A DNA stretch of 64,000 bases, taken from contig JBBRYS010000010.1 of NCBI GenBank assembly GCA_038237475.1, forward strand, positions 124,001-188,000, given 5' to 3'. This DNA comes from JAOAPY01 sp038237475. Its GTDB lineage: Bacteria; Acidobacteriota; Blastocatellia; Pyrinomonadales; Pyrinomonadaceae. The notes under the pieces were generated by a model. That model was not told where the DNA came from. It made no database searches and worked only from the letters and a program-made list of their open reading frames with translations. Shown piece by piece: positions 35,122 through 43,181 of the stretch (positions within the stretch are counted from its first letter, which is position 1; every line of letters begins with the position of its first letter). A program made the position numbers and the translations under genes.

Positions 35122-36057
35122 TCAGTGTGTCTTGCTCCTGGGGTTGGCCCATGACGGCAGGGAGGGTTCCGCGATAGACGCATACTGGATGGAGTTGGAT
35201 GGTGGGGTCGCCTTCGACCTGGCCAGCGCCTGAGTAGAATCGATCTCACTCTCCATCTTGATCTGCTGGCGGCACACCTTGATCACACGCAGCGTGTTCT
35301 CCCTGCTGACACTGGAATCGTGGCCGTCATCGGGCAGGATAAACTTTCCGTTTGCGCCGCGAATGAGGTGGCCCATCTCATGCAGCAGAATTGTCACGCG
35401 AGCTTCTCTGGTGTTCGCATCAAACTCGCCGATCCGTTGATAAGACATGTCGAGCGGAGAAAGCCGGGCTTTAAAGAAAGAACCATCGGCGTTGAGTACC
35501 GCGTGTTCGAAAAGACGGTAAGAAATACCCGTGGTATTGTTCGTGACGCTTACGGTTACCCCAAACATTCGCAGGCCGACGGCGCGATCGAGATAGGAAA
35601 TCTTTAACTGAAGTTTCAACTCATTCAGCGCTTCGATCGCGCGCGACCCGCCATAGAACCTGCTGCAGTCGTTGTCTTCACGCAGGATGTTGAAAACGTC
35701 CAGGTAGGCCTGGTCCAGCGGTGTCAGCTTGTCAGCCGGGGGCAGATCGAGAACGTTTAGCAACTCCGACTTATAGGCACGGACTCGTTCGGCCGCCGCC
35801 TTGTCCAGGGTTGCGTTTTCAGGTAATTCACTCCTGACAATCGTTCTGCTGCCGTCCCCGAGAGTTGTAGTTGCCGCCGCTTCAACCAGCGGGTCCGATT
35901 GAGTAGCCGTAGCAGTTTGGTTGTTGCCAATTGAGCTGGGGGTCCGCCCTGCGACGCCACCCTGTGGCGCTCGAGTTTCAGCGAGGGCAAGCAGATAATT
36001 CAGAGCGATGATGCTCGTCAGAATACTTACTAAGCGGTAATGCCGACCGTGTAACAT
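35122..36057 (-). CDS. Exported HExxH putative metallopeptidase
   Basis: A 311-residue protein with a hydrophobic N-terminal segment (LVSILTSIIALNYLLALAE) compatible with export. The zinc-type motif HEMGH (H226, E227, H230) lies in VTILLHEMGHLIRG and is followed by PDDGHDSS, whose H246 or aspartates may give the third ligand. The preceding 60 residues form a beta-rich stretch. I cannot place it in a named peptidase family. GGAGGTGA in front of the ATG is a strong ribosome-binding site. The gene is divergent from the PepSY/efflux genes and separated from the receptor by 390 bases. Confidence 0.7.
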   Translation of the reverse strand: MLHGRHYRLVSILTSIIALNYLLALAETRAPQGGVAGRTPSSIGNNQTATATQSDPLVEAAATTTLGDGSRTIVRSELPENATLDKAAAERVRAYKSELLNVLDLPPADKLTPLDQAYLDVFNILREDNDCSRFYGGSRAIEALNELKLQLKISYLDRAVGLRMFGVTVSVTNNTTGISYRLFEHAVLNADGSFFKARLSPLDMSYQRIGEFDANTREARVTILLHEMGHLIRGANGKFILPDDGHDSSVSRENTLRVIKVCRQQIKMESEIDSTQALARSKATPPSNSIQYASIAEPSLPSWANPRSKTH

Positions 36058-36432
36058 GACTCACCTCCGTTGCCAGACCGATAGCCAGTGACGGCTGATT
36101 CGTCTTTATTTCTCGACCCGAGATTGCAAATCTCAGACAGTCGAGCTGCGATGTTTTCCTATCGAGCAACGTAGGACTGACATTACGAATCAAGCTGGAC
36201 CCACAGCGAGGCTTTGTGACAAGTGGGCGACAGAGTGTGATGGAATGGCTTGACAGCTGCGCAGAGTGTCAATTGAGTTTGACCGGTGCGGTCTCTGGGT
36301 TCAGATTAGCGGGCCATTCTATTCCGAGATAATGGTGAAATTCTACGAGTAAGGGTTTGTCCGGGGAGCGCTTTCAGTTTGTGTCCACAACGCTGTAGAC
36401 TTGCACTGTCAAATAATCGGCAGGAGGAAATT
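36058..36432. other. Divergent promoter region
   Basis: 375 bases between the HExxH gene (minus) and the PepSY gene (plus). A TTGACA occurs near 36249 but no matching -10 at the right distance, so no promoter is claimed. Confidence 0.4.
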
Positions 36433-36801
36433 ATGAAACGCTATTCACTCTTTCTCATTATGATAATCGCGTTGAGCGGAGCCTTCACAAGAACGTCGGC
36501 CGGTGTGCAGGACCGCGAGGCAAAAAAGACGGCCGCTCAGGAAAAGCTGCAGCGCGCAGCTAAAATCTCGATCGAGCAGGCGCGTGAAACTGCCCTCAAG
36601 CGCGCGCCAGGCACCGTCGAGGAGGGTGAACTTGAAAGAGAGCACGGCAAACTGGTCTATTCGTTCGATATACGGAACGCCAAGGGCACGATTACCGAGG
36701 TGCAGGTCAGTGCCATTTCCGGCAAAGTAGTGCGCATCGAACACGAAAGCAAAGCTCAGGAAGCTGCTGAGAAGCGCAAGGACGCGAAACAAAAACCGTA
36801 A
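36433..36801 (+). CDS. Small secreted PepSY-domain protein
   Basis: A 122-residue protein with signal peptide (YSLFLIMIIALSGAFTRTSA) and one PepSY-type domain (about 45-105; KISIEQARETALKRAPGTVE, KLVYSFDIRNAKGTITEVQV, GKVVRIEHE), then a Lys/Glu-rich tail. GGAGGAAATT immediately before the ATG fixes the start; an upstream extension is open but without a start. PepSY domains are thought to inhibit proteases or act in signalling and metal handling. It precedes the tolC-like gene by 122 bases on the same strand and might be co-transcribed with the efflux operon. Confidence 0.82.
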   Translation: MKRYSLFLIMIIALSGAFTRTSAGVQDREAKKTAAQEKLQRAAKISIEQARETALKRAPGTVEEGELEREHGKLVYSFDIRNAKGTITEVQVSAISGKVVRIEHESKAQEAAEKRKDAKQKP

Positions 36802-36923
36802 GCCCACACTCAAGAGGGAGCCCTACGCCTGGACTCTGGCGTATTAACAGGCAGGATGGCTGGGTCTCCTGTGTTAGACTGCGTTTTCCCCTTTGGAAAA
36901 TGTCATCGGAAAATTGCTGACTG

Positions 36924-38549
36924 ATGAGTAGGCCTGTGGTCAATCGCGCCTGCCGCGTCCAAAAACCAGGATTGCAAAGACGAAGCAAGGCGCTGTTGAT
37001 TGTCTTGTTGGTCTGGTCCTGTTTGTCATTGACCCCGAGGATTGGCCAAAGCCAGCAACCTTCCACCGCCGGTAATTCGACCAGCCCCAACCCTCCGGCT
37101 CCGTCGTCAGCGGCAAAACCAACTCCGCCACCACAGATTCCGACAAGAACTCCTGGTCCAGCTTCGGTGACCCCGACTCCAGCCACGGCGACTCCAACGC
37201 CGCAGTCGACTCCGTTTGCAGGACCTGCACTTCCCGGGCCCGCACCGATCAGTTCGAGCACACTAAAAGCCACCGCTTCACCAACGGCAAATGCAGCACC
37301 GGCCGCGCAGTCCATGTCGCCACTGATACTGGCCGAGGCATTGCGACTGGCAAACGGAGTGGCTTCAAGTTTTCAACAGGCTACTCTGAATGAACAGCTG
37401 GCAGCCGAGGATGTAAAGCAAGCGAAGGCTGCATATCTGCCAAAGGTCAGCGCGCCCTTGAGCTACTTGTATACGTCGCCGGCGCTTGGGCTGCCGCCTG
37501 GTTCACCGCGCGTACCAAGCTTTCTCGCGAACAATGCCATCAGCGAATATCAGGCCTACTTAAATGTGGCCGGTGACATCGACATCGCCGGTCGCTTGCG
37601 CGCGACCCTCGAAAAAAATCGTGCCTTGTTAACCGCGGCCCATGCCGGCACCGAAGTGGCACGTCGTGCTTTGGCGCAGGCTGTGACTGAATCCTATTAC
37701 GAGCTGTCACTCGCGACCGCGCAACGAGCGGCGGCGGAAGAAACGCTCGCGGCCGCGGAAGAATTTGAGCGTGTCACTTCCCTGTTGCTGAGTGGTGGCG
37801 AGATCGCTTCAGTCGATCTCACGCGCGCGCAACTACAAACAATTGCCCGCCGCGACGAGTTGGAGAGAGCTAGAGCCAATGAGGCAGTAGCTGCGGGCTC
37901 CCTGCGAGTGCTCGTGGGCTATGACTTTCTGACACCCATCAGCACGACCGAACTGGTGGAGATGGCTCCCGTGAGTGGTGAGTATCAAAAGTTTCGGGTT
38001 GAAGATGTCAGCCGGCGACCTGAGTTGACGCAATTTGAAGCACAACTACGCGCCGCGAGACAGGAAACTCGCATCGCCAGGGCCGATCGCTTACCGCAAC
38101 TTTCCTATTCCATTCTGGGTGGCTTTGATACGGACTCGCTCAGGCCACAGCCTCTCAAGGAGCATACTGGGGTCGCCGGCGCAGTTTCGTTGACCATACC
38201 GATCTTTGACTGGGGCGCGACCCGCAGCAAAGAAAACCAGGCCCGGCTGAGGGCGCAGATCGCTGAGAACGAATCTACCTTGGCGCTGCGCGGTTTCACG
38301 CAACAGTTTTATGCAGCTCAATCACAGGCTGCATCGGCTGCCGCGCGCATCCGCCTGGCCGAAACCGGAGTAACTCGAGCGCGCAGCAACCTCGACGCGT
38401 CGATCGCGCGGTATCGCGCGGGCGAAGCTCAAGTCATAGAGGTCACCGACGCGCTGACTACTTTGGCAGCGCAACGGGGGGCACTGTATCAGGCGATCTT
38501 TGATTACCAGACCGCGCTGGCGCGGCTGCAACAGGCGACCGGACAATGA
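36924..38549 (+). CDS. TolC-family outer membrane efflux protein
   Basis: A 541-residue outer-membrane channel subunit. After a long basic n-region and signal peptide (ALLIVLLVWSCLSL) there is an unusual Pro/Ser/Thr/Ala-rich linker of about 80 residues (44-125) before the OEP repeats. The two OEP units show the expected coiled-coil helices (QQATLNEQLAAEDVKQAKAAYLPKV, and VTRARSNLDASIARYRAGEAQVIEV near the C-terminus). Its stop overlaps the start of the adaptor gene (ATGA). With the adaptor and RND pump it forms a tripartite efflux system. The Pro-rich linker is atypical for TolC and may serve wall or surface placement. Confidence 0.9.
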   Translation: MSRPVVNRACRVQKPGLQRRSKALLIVLLVWSCLSLTPRIGQSQQPSTAGNSTSPNPPAPSSAAKPTPPPQIPTRTPGPASVTPTPATATPTPQSTPFAGPALPGPAPISSSTLKATASPTANAAPAAQSMSPLILAEALRLANGVASSFQQATLNEQLAAEDVKQAKAAYLPKVSAPLSYLYTSPALGLPPGSPRVPSFLANNAISEYQAYLNVAGDIDIAGRLRATLEKNRALLTAAHAGTEVARRALAQAVTESYYELSLATAQRAAAEETLAAAEEFERVTSLLLSGGEIASVDLTRAQLQTIARRDELERARANEAVAAGSLRVLVGYDFLTPISTTELVEMAPVSGEYQKFRVEDVSRRPELTQFEAQLRAARQETRIARADRLPQLSYSILGGFDTDSLRPQPLKEHTGVAGAVSLTIPIFDWGATRSKENQARLRAQIAENESTLALRGFTQQFYAAQSQAASAAARIRLAETGVTRARSNLDASIARYRAGEAQVIEVTDALTTLAAQRGALYQAIFDYQTALARLQQATGQ

Positions 38550-39949
38550 ACCGAGAAAACGACTTCAACAAAGAGAGCGAGGAAACACCCGGCCGTGATG
38601 AGGTGGTCACTGTCGAGGAACACTCCTTCACGCAGCGATCTGGATCTATGACTCCAAGGCAACGGCAGATCCTGATCGTGACGGCGGTGCTGGCCATGGT
38701 CGTTTTGATTGCGATCGGAATTCTTATCTGGCGCTGGAAGCACGGCGCCGAAGCCGATAAGGAAGTCGAACCCATCGTCAGTGTGAAGGTCGCCAAAGCT
38801 GAAAAAGAGACGATCGCCGCGCCGGTGATAGCTGTGGGCACAATCTTTCCGCGTGAAAAAGCTGAAGTCGCGGCCAAGATCAGCGCACAAATCAAACAGA
38901 TGGCGCTCTTAAAAAACAAGGTCGTCAAGGCCGGAGAAGTGATCGCACGGCTTGAGTCGCGGGATCTGCAGGCCCAGCGCGCCGAAGCCGTCGCTGCATT
39001 GAATCAGGAACTCGCCAGTGAGCGCAGTGTGGTGACGGGGACGATTCCGCAGACGAACGCGCAGGATGAGAAAGCCGTTCGCGACGCTGGCGCCAAAGTG
39101 AACACTTTAAGAGCGCTCTACGAACGACGCCTCGCGCTTTACCAGAAAGGCGGTATCTCGAAAAAAGATCTCGAGGCTTCCCAATTCGATCTAACGACAG
39201 CTGAAAATGAATTGCGTCTTGCGGAGCAAACTGTTGCACTGCGGGCCAGGTCACTTAATCCAAACGATCGCGCCCTGGCAACTGCCAAGGTGCAGGCCGC
39301 ACAACAGCGCGTGGCCACTCTCGATGCGCAACTGAGCTACGCTACCATTCGCGCGCCGATCACCGGTATCGTCACAGATCAATTTCAATACGAAGGGGAG
39401 TTTGCTGCCGCCGGCGCGAAGCTTGTGACTATCGCGGACATCAGCGAAGTGATCGTCAAAGCGCCGTTCGCCGATACCGTAGTAGCTCAACTAAAAGTCG
39501 GAGACTCAGCCAGCGTGCTGCCCACCGATTCTTCCGCTGCAGAGATGAAAGGTCAGGTGACGTTGCTCAGCCGTTCGAGTGACCCTGCCAATCGCACTGT
39601 CGAAGTGTGGGTGACGCTGGCTAACGGCGCGGGACTCTTGCGGGCCAACGGCGCAGCTCAGGTGACCATTGCAGCCAATTCGAAAGATGATGCGATTGTG
39701 GTGCCGGCGGCCGCTGTAACACTCGAAGCGAGCAACGCCAACGAAGGGACGGTGATGGTGGTGGGGGCTGACTCAATTGCGCATGAGACCAGGGTCACCA
39801 TCGGCATTCGGACGAACGATAGGATTGAGATTGCCGAAGGATTAAAAGGCGGCGAGATCGTTGTGATTGAAGGAAACTTTGCCCTCGCGGATGGGACGAA
39901 GGTTGAGATCGCCAAAGAGGAAGAGAAAAAAGCGGGCGAGGAAAAGTGA
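38546..39949 (+). CDS. Periplasmic adaptor (HlyD/MFP) of RND efflux system
   Basis: A 467-residue membrane fusion protein: one N-terminal membrane helix (about 41-63), lipoyl-type hybrid domain (VISARGTI-like: AVGTIFPREKAEVAAKISA), a coiled-coil hairpin with KVNTLRALYERRLALYQKGG and KKDLEASQFDLTTAENELRL, the second lipoyl half (TIRAPITGIVTD) and beta-barrel and MP domains. The N-terminal 40 residues are cytoplasmic and acidic. It starts inside the tolC-like stop (ATGA overlap) and ends in TGATG, where an 11-codon ORF begins. It would couple the RND pump to the TolC-like channel. Confidence 0.92.
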   Translation: MNRENDFNKESEETPGRDEVVTVEEHSFTQRSGSMTPRQRQILIVTAVLAMVVLIAIGILIWRWKHGAEADKEVEPIVSVKVAKAEKETIAAPVIAVGTIFPREKAEVAAKISAQIKQMALLKNKVVKAGEVIARLESRDLQAQRAEAVAALNQELASERSVVTGTIPQTNAQDEKAVRDAGAKVNTLRALYERRLALYQKGGISKKDLEASQFDLTTAENELRLAEQTVALRARSLNPNDRALATAKVQAAQQRVATLDAQLSYATIRAPITGIVTDQFQYEGEFAAAGAKLVTIADISEVIVKAPFADTVVAQLKVGDSASVLPTDSSAAEMKGQVTLLSRSSDPANRTVEVWVTLANGAGLLRANGAAQVTIAANSKDDAIVVPAAAVTLEASNANEGTVMVVGADSIAHETRVTIGIRTNDRIEIAEGLKGGEIVVIEGNFALADGTKVEIAKEEEKKAGEEK

Positions 39950-39984
39950 TGACATCCAGCCGCCGGCGCAGTTCAAACAAATGA
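39949..39984 (+). CDS. Eleven-codon linking ORF between adaptor and RND pump
   Basis: ATG at 39949-39951 overlaps the adaptor stop by one base (TGATG), runs MTSSRRRSSNK, and its TGA (39982-39984) overlaps the ATG of the RND gene (ATGA). Both junctions are perfect start/stop couplings, giving a relay that could hand ribosomes to the pump gene, which lacks its own good Shine-Dalgarno. The peptide is very basic and probably has no function of its own. That it is translated is inferred only. Confidence 0.4.
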   Translation: MTSSRRRSSNK

Positions 39985-42900
39985 ATCTCGCCAGTTTCAT
40001 CTCCAACCAATCGCGCGCGGTGCTGGTGCTGGTCGCACTGCTCTGCGCCAGCGGACTCTACGCTGCCTGGCAACTACCAATCGCAATTTTCCCCTCCACT
40101 GATTTTCCGCGAGTCGTCATTATTGTCGATAACGGTGTGGCACCGGCCACGCAGACACTTGTTTCGGTGACACGCCCGATCGAAGAGGCGATGAATGGCG
40201 TTCCGGGTATTCAACGCATTCTCTCCAAAACCTCACGCGGTTCCTCCGAAGTAAGTCTCTTCTTCAACTGGAATGTCGATATCGTCCAATCGCTGCAATT
40301 GGTCCAGGCGCGGCTTTCTCAGTTGGCTTCGACTTTGCCACCGACGGCACGGATCGAACACGTTGAACGTCTAACCTTCGCAGTTTTTCCAGTCACCGGT
40401 TATAGCCTGACGTCGGATTCGCGTGATTTGGCCAATCTGCGCGATATCGCTACCTACACAATTCGCCCACGTCTGGCGAGACTGCCGGGGATCGCCACAG
40501 TGGGTGTTGCCGGCGGCCAGGCTCGAGAATTCCACGTTACAGTGGATCCCGATCGTCTCGTCGCGCACAACGTCTCACTGCAACAGGTAGTTGATGCGGT
40601 CCACAATTCAAACATCATTACGAGTCCGGGCTTAATCGAGGAAAACCATCAGCTCGAACTCGCCCTTATCAGTGGCCAGGCAAGAAAGCCGGAAGAATTG
40701 AATGGCATTGTAGTAGCCACCATAAACAATGCCCCGGTGACACTGGCAGATGTAGCCACCGTCGGCGAAGGCGTGGAGCCTCAATACACTCTTGTCAGCG
40801 CCTATCCCGGTAAACCGGCGGTGCTCTTAAATGTCAATCGCCAACCGGACGCGAACACTGTCGCGGTCGTAGACGAGGTAAAGGCAGAGCTGGCCGCAAT
40901 GCGCGGGCAAATCCCAAAAGATATTAAGATCGCGCCCTACTATGACCAGTCGCTGCTGGTGCGTGAATCGATGAGTTCGGTGCGCGATTCAATCCTGATT
41001 GGCCTGCTGCTATCAGTCGTGATTCTCTTCGCCTTCCTGCGAAACTGGGGCACGACTTTTGTCGCGGTGCTCGTGATTCCGGTGACAATACTGACGACCT
41101 TCCTCGCCATGTGGCTGGCTGGTCTCAGCTTCGACCTGATGACGCTGGGTGGAGTGGCAGCGGCGATAGGTCTCGTAATCGATGACGCCATTGTGGTGGT
41201 TGAAAATATTTACACTCACATGGCGCGCGGGCAATCGCGGCGGCAGGCAGTACAAAATGCCATCTCAGAAATAACGGTGCCGATCATCGGTTCAACCATA
41301 ACCCCGGTAGTGGTGTTTCTACCTCTTACTTTGCTGACGGGTGTTACGGGAAGTTTCTTCCGGTCGCTAGCCCTGACGATGGCCGTAGCGCTGCTTACTT
41401 CTCTGGTACTCGCGCTCTCTTTCACGCCGGTCCTCGCGGAAAGATTTGTGCGGGCCAAGCGGCGCAAGCCTACGCCGGCAGATGCGGATCTCAGAAGCGA
41501 CCAGGAAGCGTTGGCCGACGAGCGAGAGGAAGAAGAGGAGCGCGGACCAGTGCTCGGCGCAATCATCGCCCGTTACGAGTGGCTGTTGGGACACGCTCTG
41601 GATAATCGCTGGCTGGTACTGGTCATCGTAGCCGCAGTGCTGGCCGGCTCGTACCTGCTCTACCGGCAACTGGGTTCTGAGTTCTTACCGGAATTCGACG
41701 AGAGCGCTTTCATTCTCGATTACTGGGCGCCGCCGGGAGCTTCCCTGGCGGAAACAGATCGGATGCTGCACCACGTTGAGAAGCTGCTGGTGGAGACTCC
41801 GGAAATTGAAAGCTATTCCCGGCGTACCGGTCTCGAGTTGGGCCTGTTTATCACCGAACCGAACCGGGGCGACTTCGCTGTCAAGCTCAAGCCCGGGCAC
41901 GAACGCGCTACCGAAGAGGTGCTGGCAGAGCTGCGTCAAAAAGTAGCCGCGTCGGAGCCGGCTTTGGAAGTGGAATTCGTAGGCATCCTCTCGGATGTGA
42001 TTGGCGATCTGACCAGCTCGCCTGAGCCTATCGAAATAAAATTATTCAGTGAAGACGCTGCCGCCTTGCACAGCAAAGCCGATGAAATCGAGACGGCGAT
42101 TAAAAAAGTTTCCGGCGTAGTGGACACAAAGAACGGCGTGATCGTTAGCGGACCCGCGATCACTTTCAACATTGATCCCCAAAGAGCCTCGCGCTTCGGT
42201 GTCACAGCAACCGATGTCGCCGGTACCGTAACCACTGCCATGTCAGGCGACGCCGCGTCTTCAATCCTGCAACAGGATCGCCTGATAACGGTGCGAGTAA
42301 TATTCCCAGCCAACGTGCGATCGTCGCTGGAAAAAGTCCGGGGGCTGCAGGTGAGGTCTGCTTCAGGGGCGCTGTTTCGCCTGGACCAGGTGGCTGACAT
42401 CGAATATGACAAGGGCCAGACTGAAATTGAGCGCGACGGCCTGCGTCAGACGGTCGCCGTCAGCGGACGGCTGGAAGGGAGGGACCTGGGCACGGCCATC
42501 GCGGAAATCAAGCAACTGCTGGCCAAAGAAGTGAAACTGCCCCCAGGCATGACAATTGAATATGCCGGCCTGTATCAGGAGCAGCAGTCCAGTTTTCGTG
42601 AACTTGCGATCTCACTCGTGTTGGCAGTCGTGCTTGTCTTCCTGACCCTGCTGATTGAGTTCCGATCATTCGCGCATCCCATTGCCATCGTTACCGGAGC
42701 GGTCCTCGCGCTGGGTGGCGTTCTCCTGGGCCTGTTCGTTACCGGGACCACGCTCAACGTCGTGTCGTTGATGGGAATGATTATGATCGTCGGCATCGTG
42801 GCCAAGAATGGAATCCTAATGCTTGATGCCGTCGAAGAGCATCTGGCGGCGGGAGACTCGTTGCGTCAAGCGCTGATGCGTTCGGGCCGGCGGCGATTTC

Positions 42901-43097
42901 GTCCGGTGTTGATGACGTCGCTCGCAGCGATGCTGGGGATGTTACCGCTGGCGCTGGCAATTGGAGCCGGGGCCGAGCTGCTACAGCCGCTTGCTATCGC
43001 GGTCATTGGAGGACTGGGGGTGGCGCTGCTCTTATCGTTAATAGTGACCCCTACTGTTTATTCGCTGTTAACACGAGCGCCGGTAGTGCGGGACTAA
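39981..43097 (+). CDS. RND-family multidrug efflux transporter (AcrB/HAE1-like)
   Basis: A 1038-residue inner-membrane antiporter with two large periplasmic loops and 12 membrane helices. Proton-relay residues are present: D401/D402 in GLVIDDAIVVVENI (TM4) and K942 in IVAKNGILMLDAVEE (TM10). The first helix is SRAVLVLVALLCASGLYAAW. A charged insert (DEREEEEERGPVL) sits in the cytoplasmic loop after TM6. I start at 39981, where the ATG is coupled to the 11-codon ORF; the longer in-frame extension is basic, overlaps the adaptor by 83 bases and lacks family similarity. Exports hydrophobic drugs, dyes or detergents with the upstream adaptor and channel. Substrate range is unknown. Confidence 0.95.
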   Translation: MNLASFISNQSRAVLVLVALLCASGLYAAWQLPIAIFPSTDFPRVVIIVDNGVAPATQTLVSVTRPIEEAMNGVPGIQRILSKTSRGSSEVSLFFNWNVDIVQSLQLVQARLSQLASTLPPTARIEHVERLTFAVFPVTGYSLTSDSRDLANLRDIATYTIRPRLARLPGIATVGVAGGQAREFHVTVDPDRLVAHNVSLQQVVDAVHNSNIITSPGLIEENHQLELALISGQARKPEELNGIVVATINNAPVTLADVATVGEGVEPQYTLVSAYPGKPAVLLNVNRQPDANTVAVVDEVKAELAAMRGQIPKDIKIAPYYDQSLLVRESMSSVRDSILIGLLLSVVILFAFLRNWGTTFVAVLVIPVTILTTFLAMWLAGLSFDLMTLGGVAAAIGLVIDDAIVVVENIYTHMARGQSRRQAVQNAISEITVPIIGSTITPVVVFLPLTLLTGVTGSFFRSLALTMAVALLTSLVLALSFTPVLAERFVRAKRRKPTPADADLRSDQEALADEREEEEERGPVLGAIIARYEWLLGHALDNRWLVLVIVAAVLAGSYLLYRQLGSEFLPEFDESAFILDYWAPPGASLAETDRMLHHVEKLLVETPEIESYSRRTGLELGLFITEPNRGDFAVKLKPGHERATEEVLAELRQKVAASEPALEVEFVGILSDVIGDLTSSPEPIEIKLFSEDAAALHSKADEIETAIKKVSGVVDTKNGVIVSGPAITFNIDPQRASRFGVTATDVAGTVTTAMSGDAASSILQQDRLITVRVIFPANVRSSLEKVRGLQVRSASGALFRLDQVADIEYDKGQTEIERDGLRQTVAVSGRLEGRDLGTAIAEIKQLLAKEVKLPPGMTIEYAGLYQEQQSSFRELAISLVLAVVLVFLTLLIEFRSFAHPIAIVTGAVLALGGVLLGLFVTGTTLNVVSLMGMIMIVGIVAKNGILMLDAVEEHLAAGDSLRQALMRSGRRRFRPVLMTSLAAMLGMLPLALAIGAGAELLQPLAIAVIGGLGVALLLSLIVTPTVYSLLTRAPVVRD

Positions 43098-43106
43098 CCT
43101 GATTTG

Positions 43107-43131
43107 GTGCTTTTGTACTTTGTACTTTGAT
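43107..43131. repeat. Short TTTGTAC heptamer tract
   Basis: Copies of the heptamer theme (TTTGTAC, TTTGTAC, TTTGATT) in the 84-base convergent gap after the RND gene, followed by a TCCGCG-rich stretch. Same family and same plus-strand orientation as at 11120 and 27277. Confidence 0.6.
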
Positions 43132-43181
43132 TTTCTGACAGGAGTCTTACTCAAATCCGCGCCTGTCCGCGTAATCCGCGG

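Noticed and set aside
39867..39980. Upstream extension of the RND pump
   Set aside because: Overlaps the adaptor gene by 83 bases, very basic and without family similarity; ATG 39981 is coupled to the mini-ORF.
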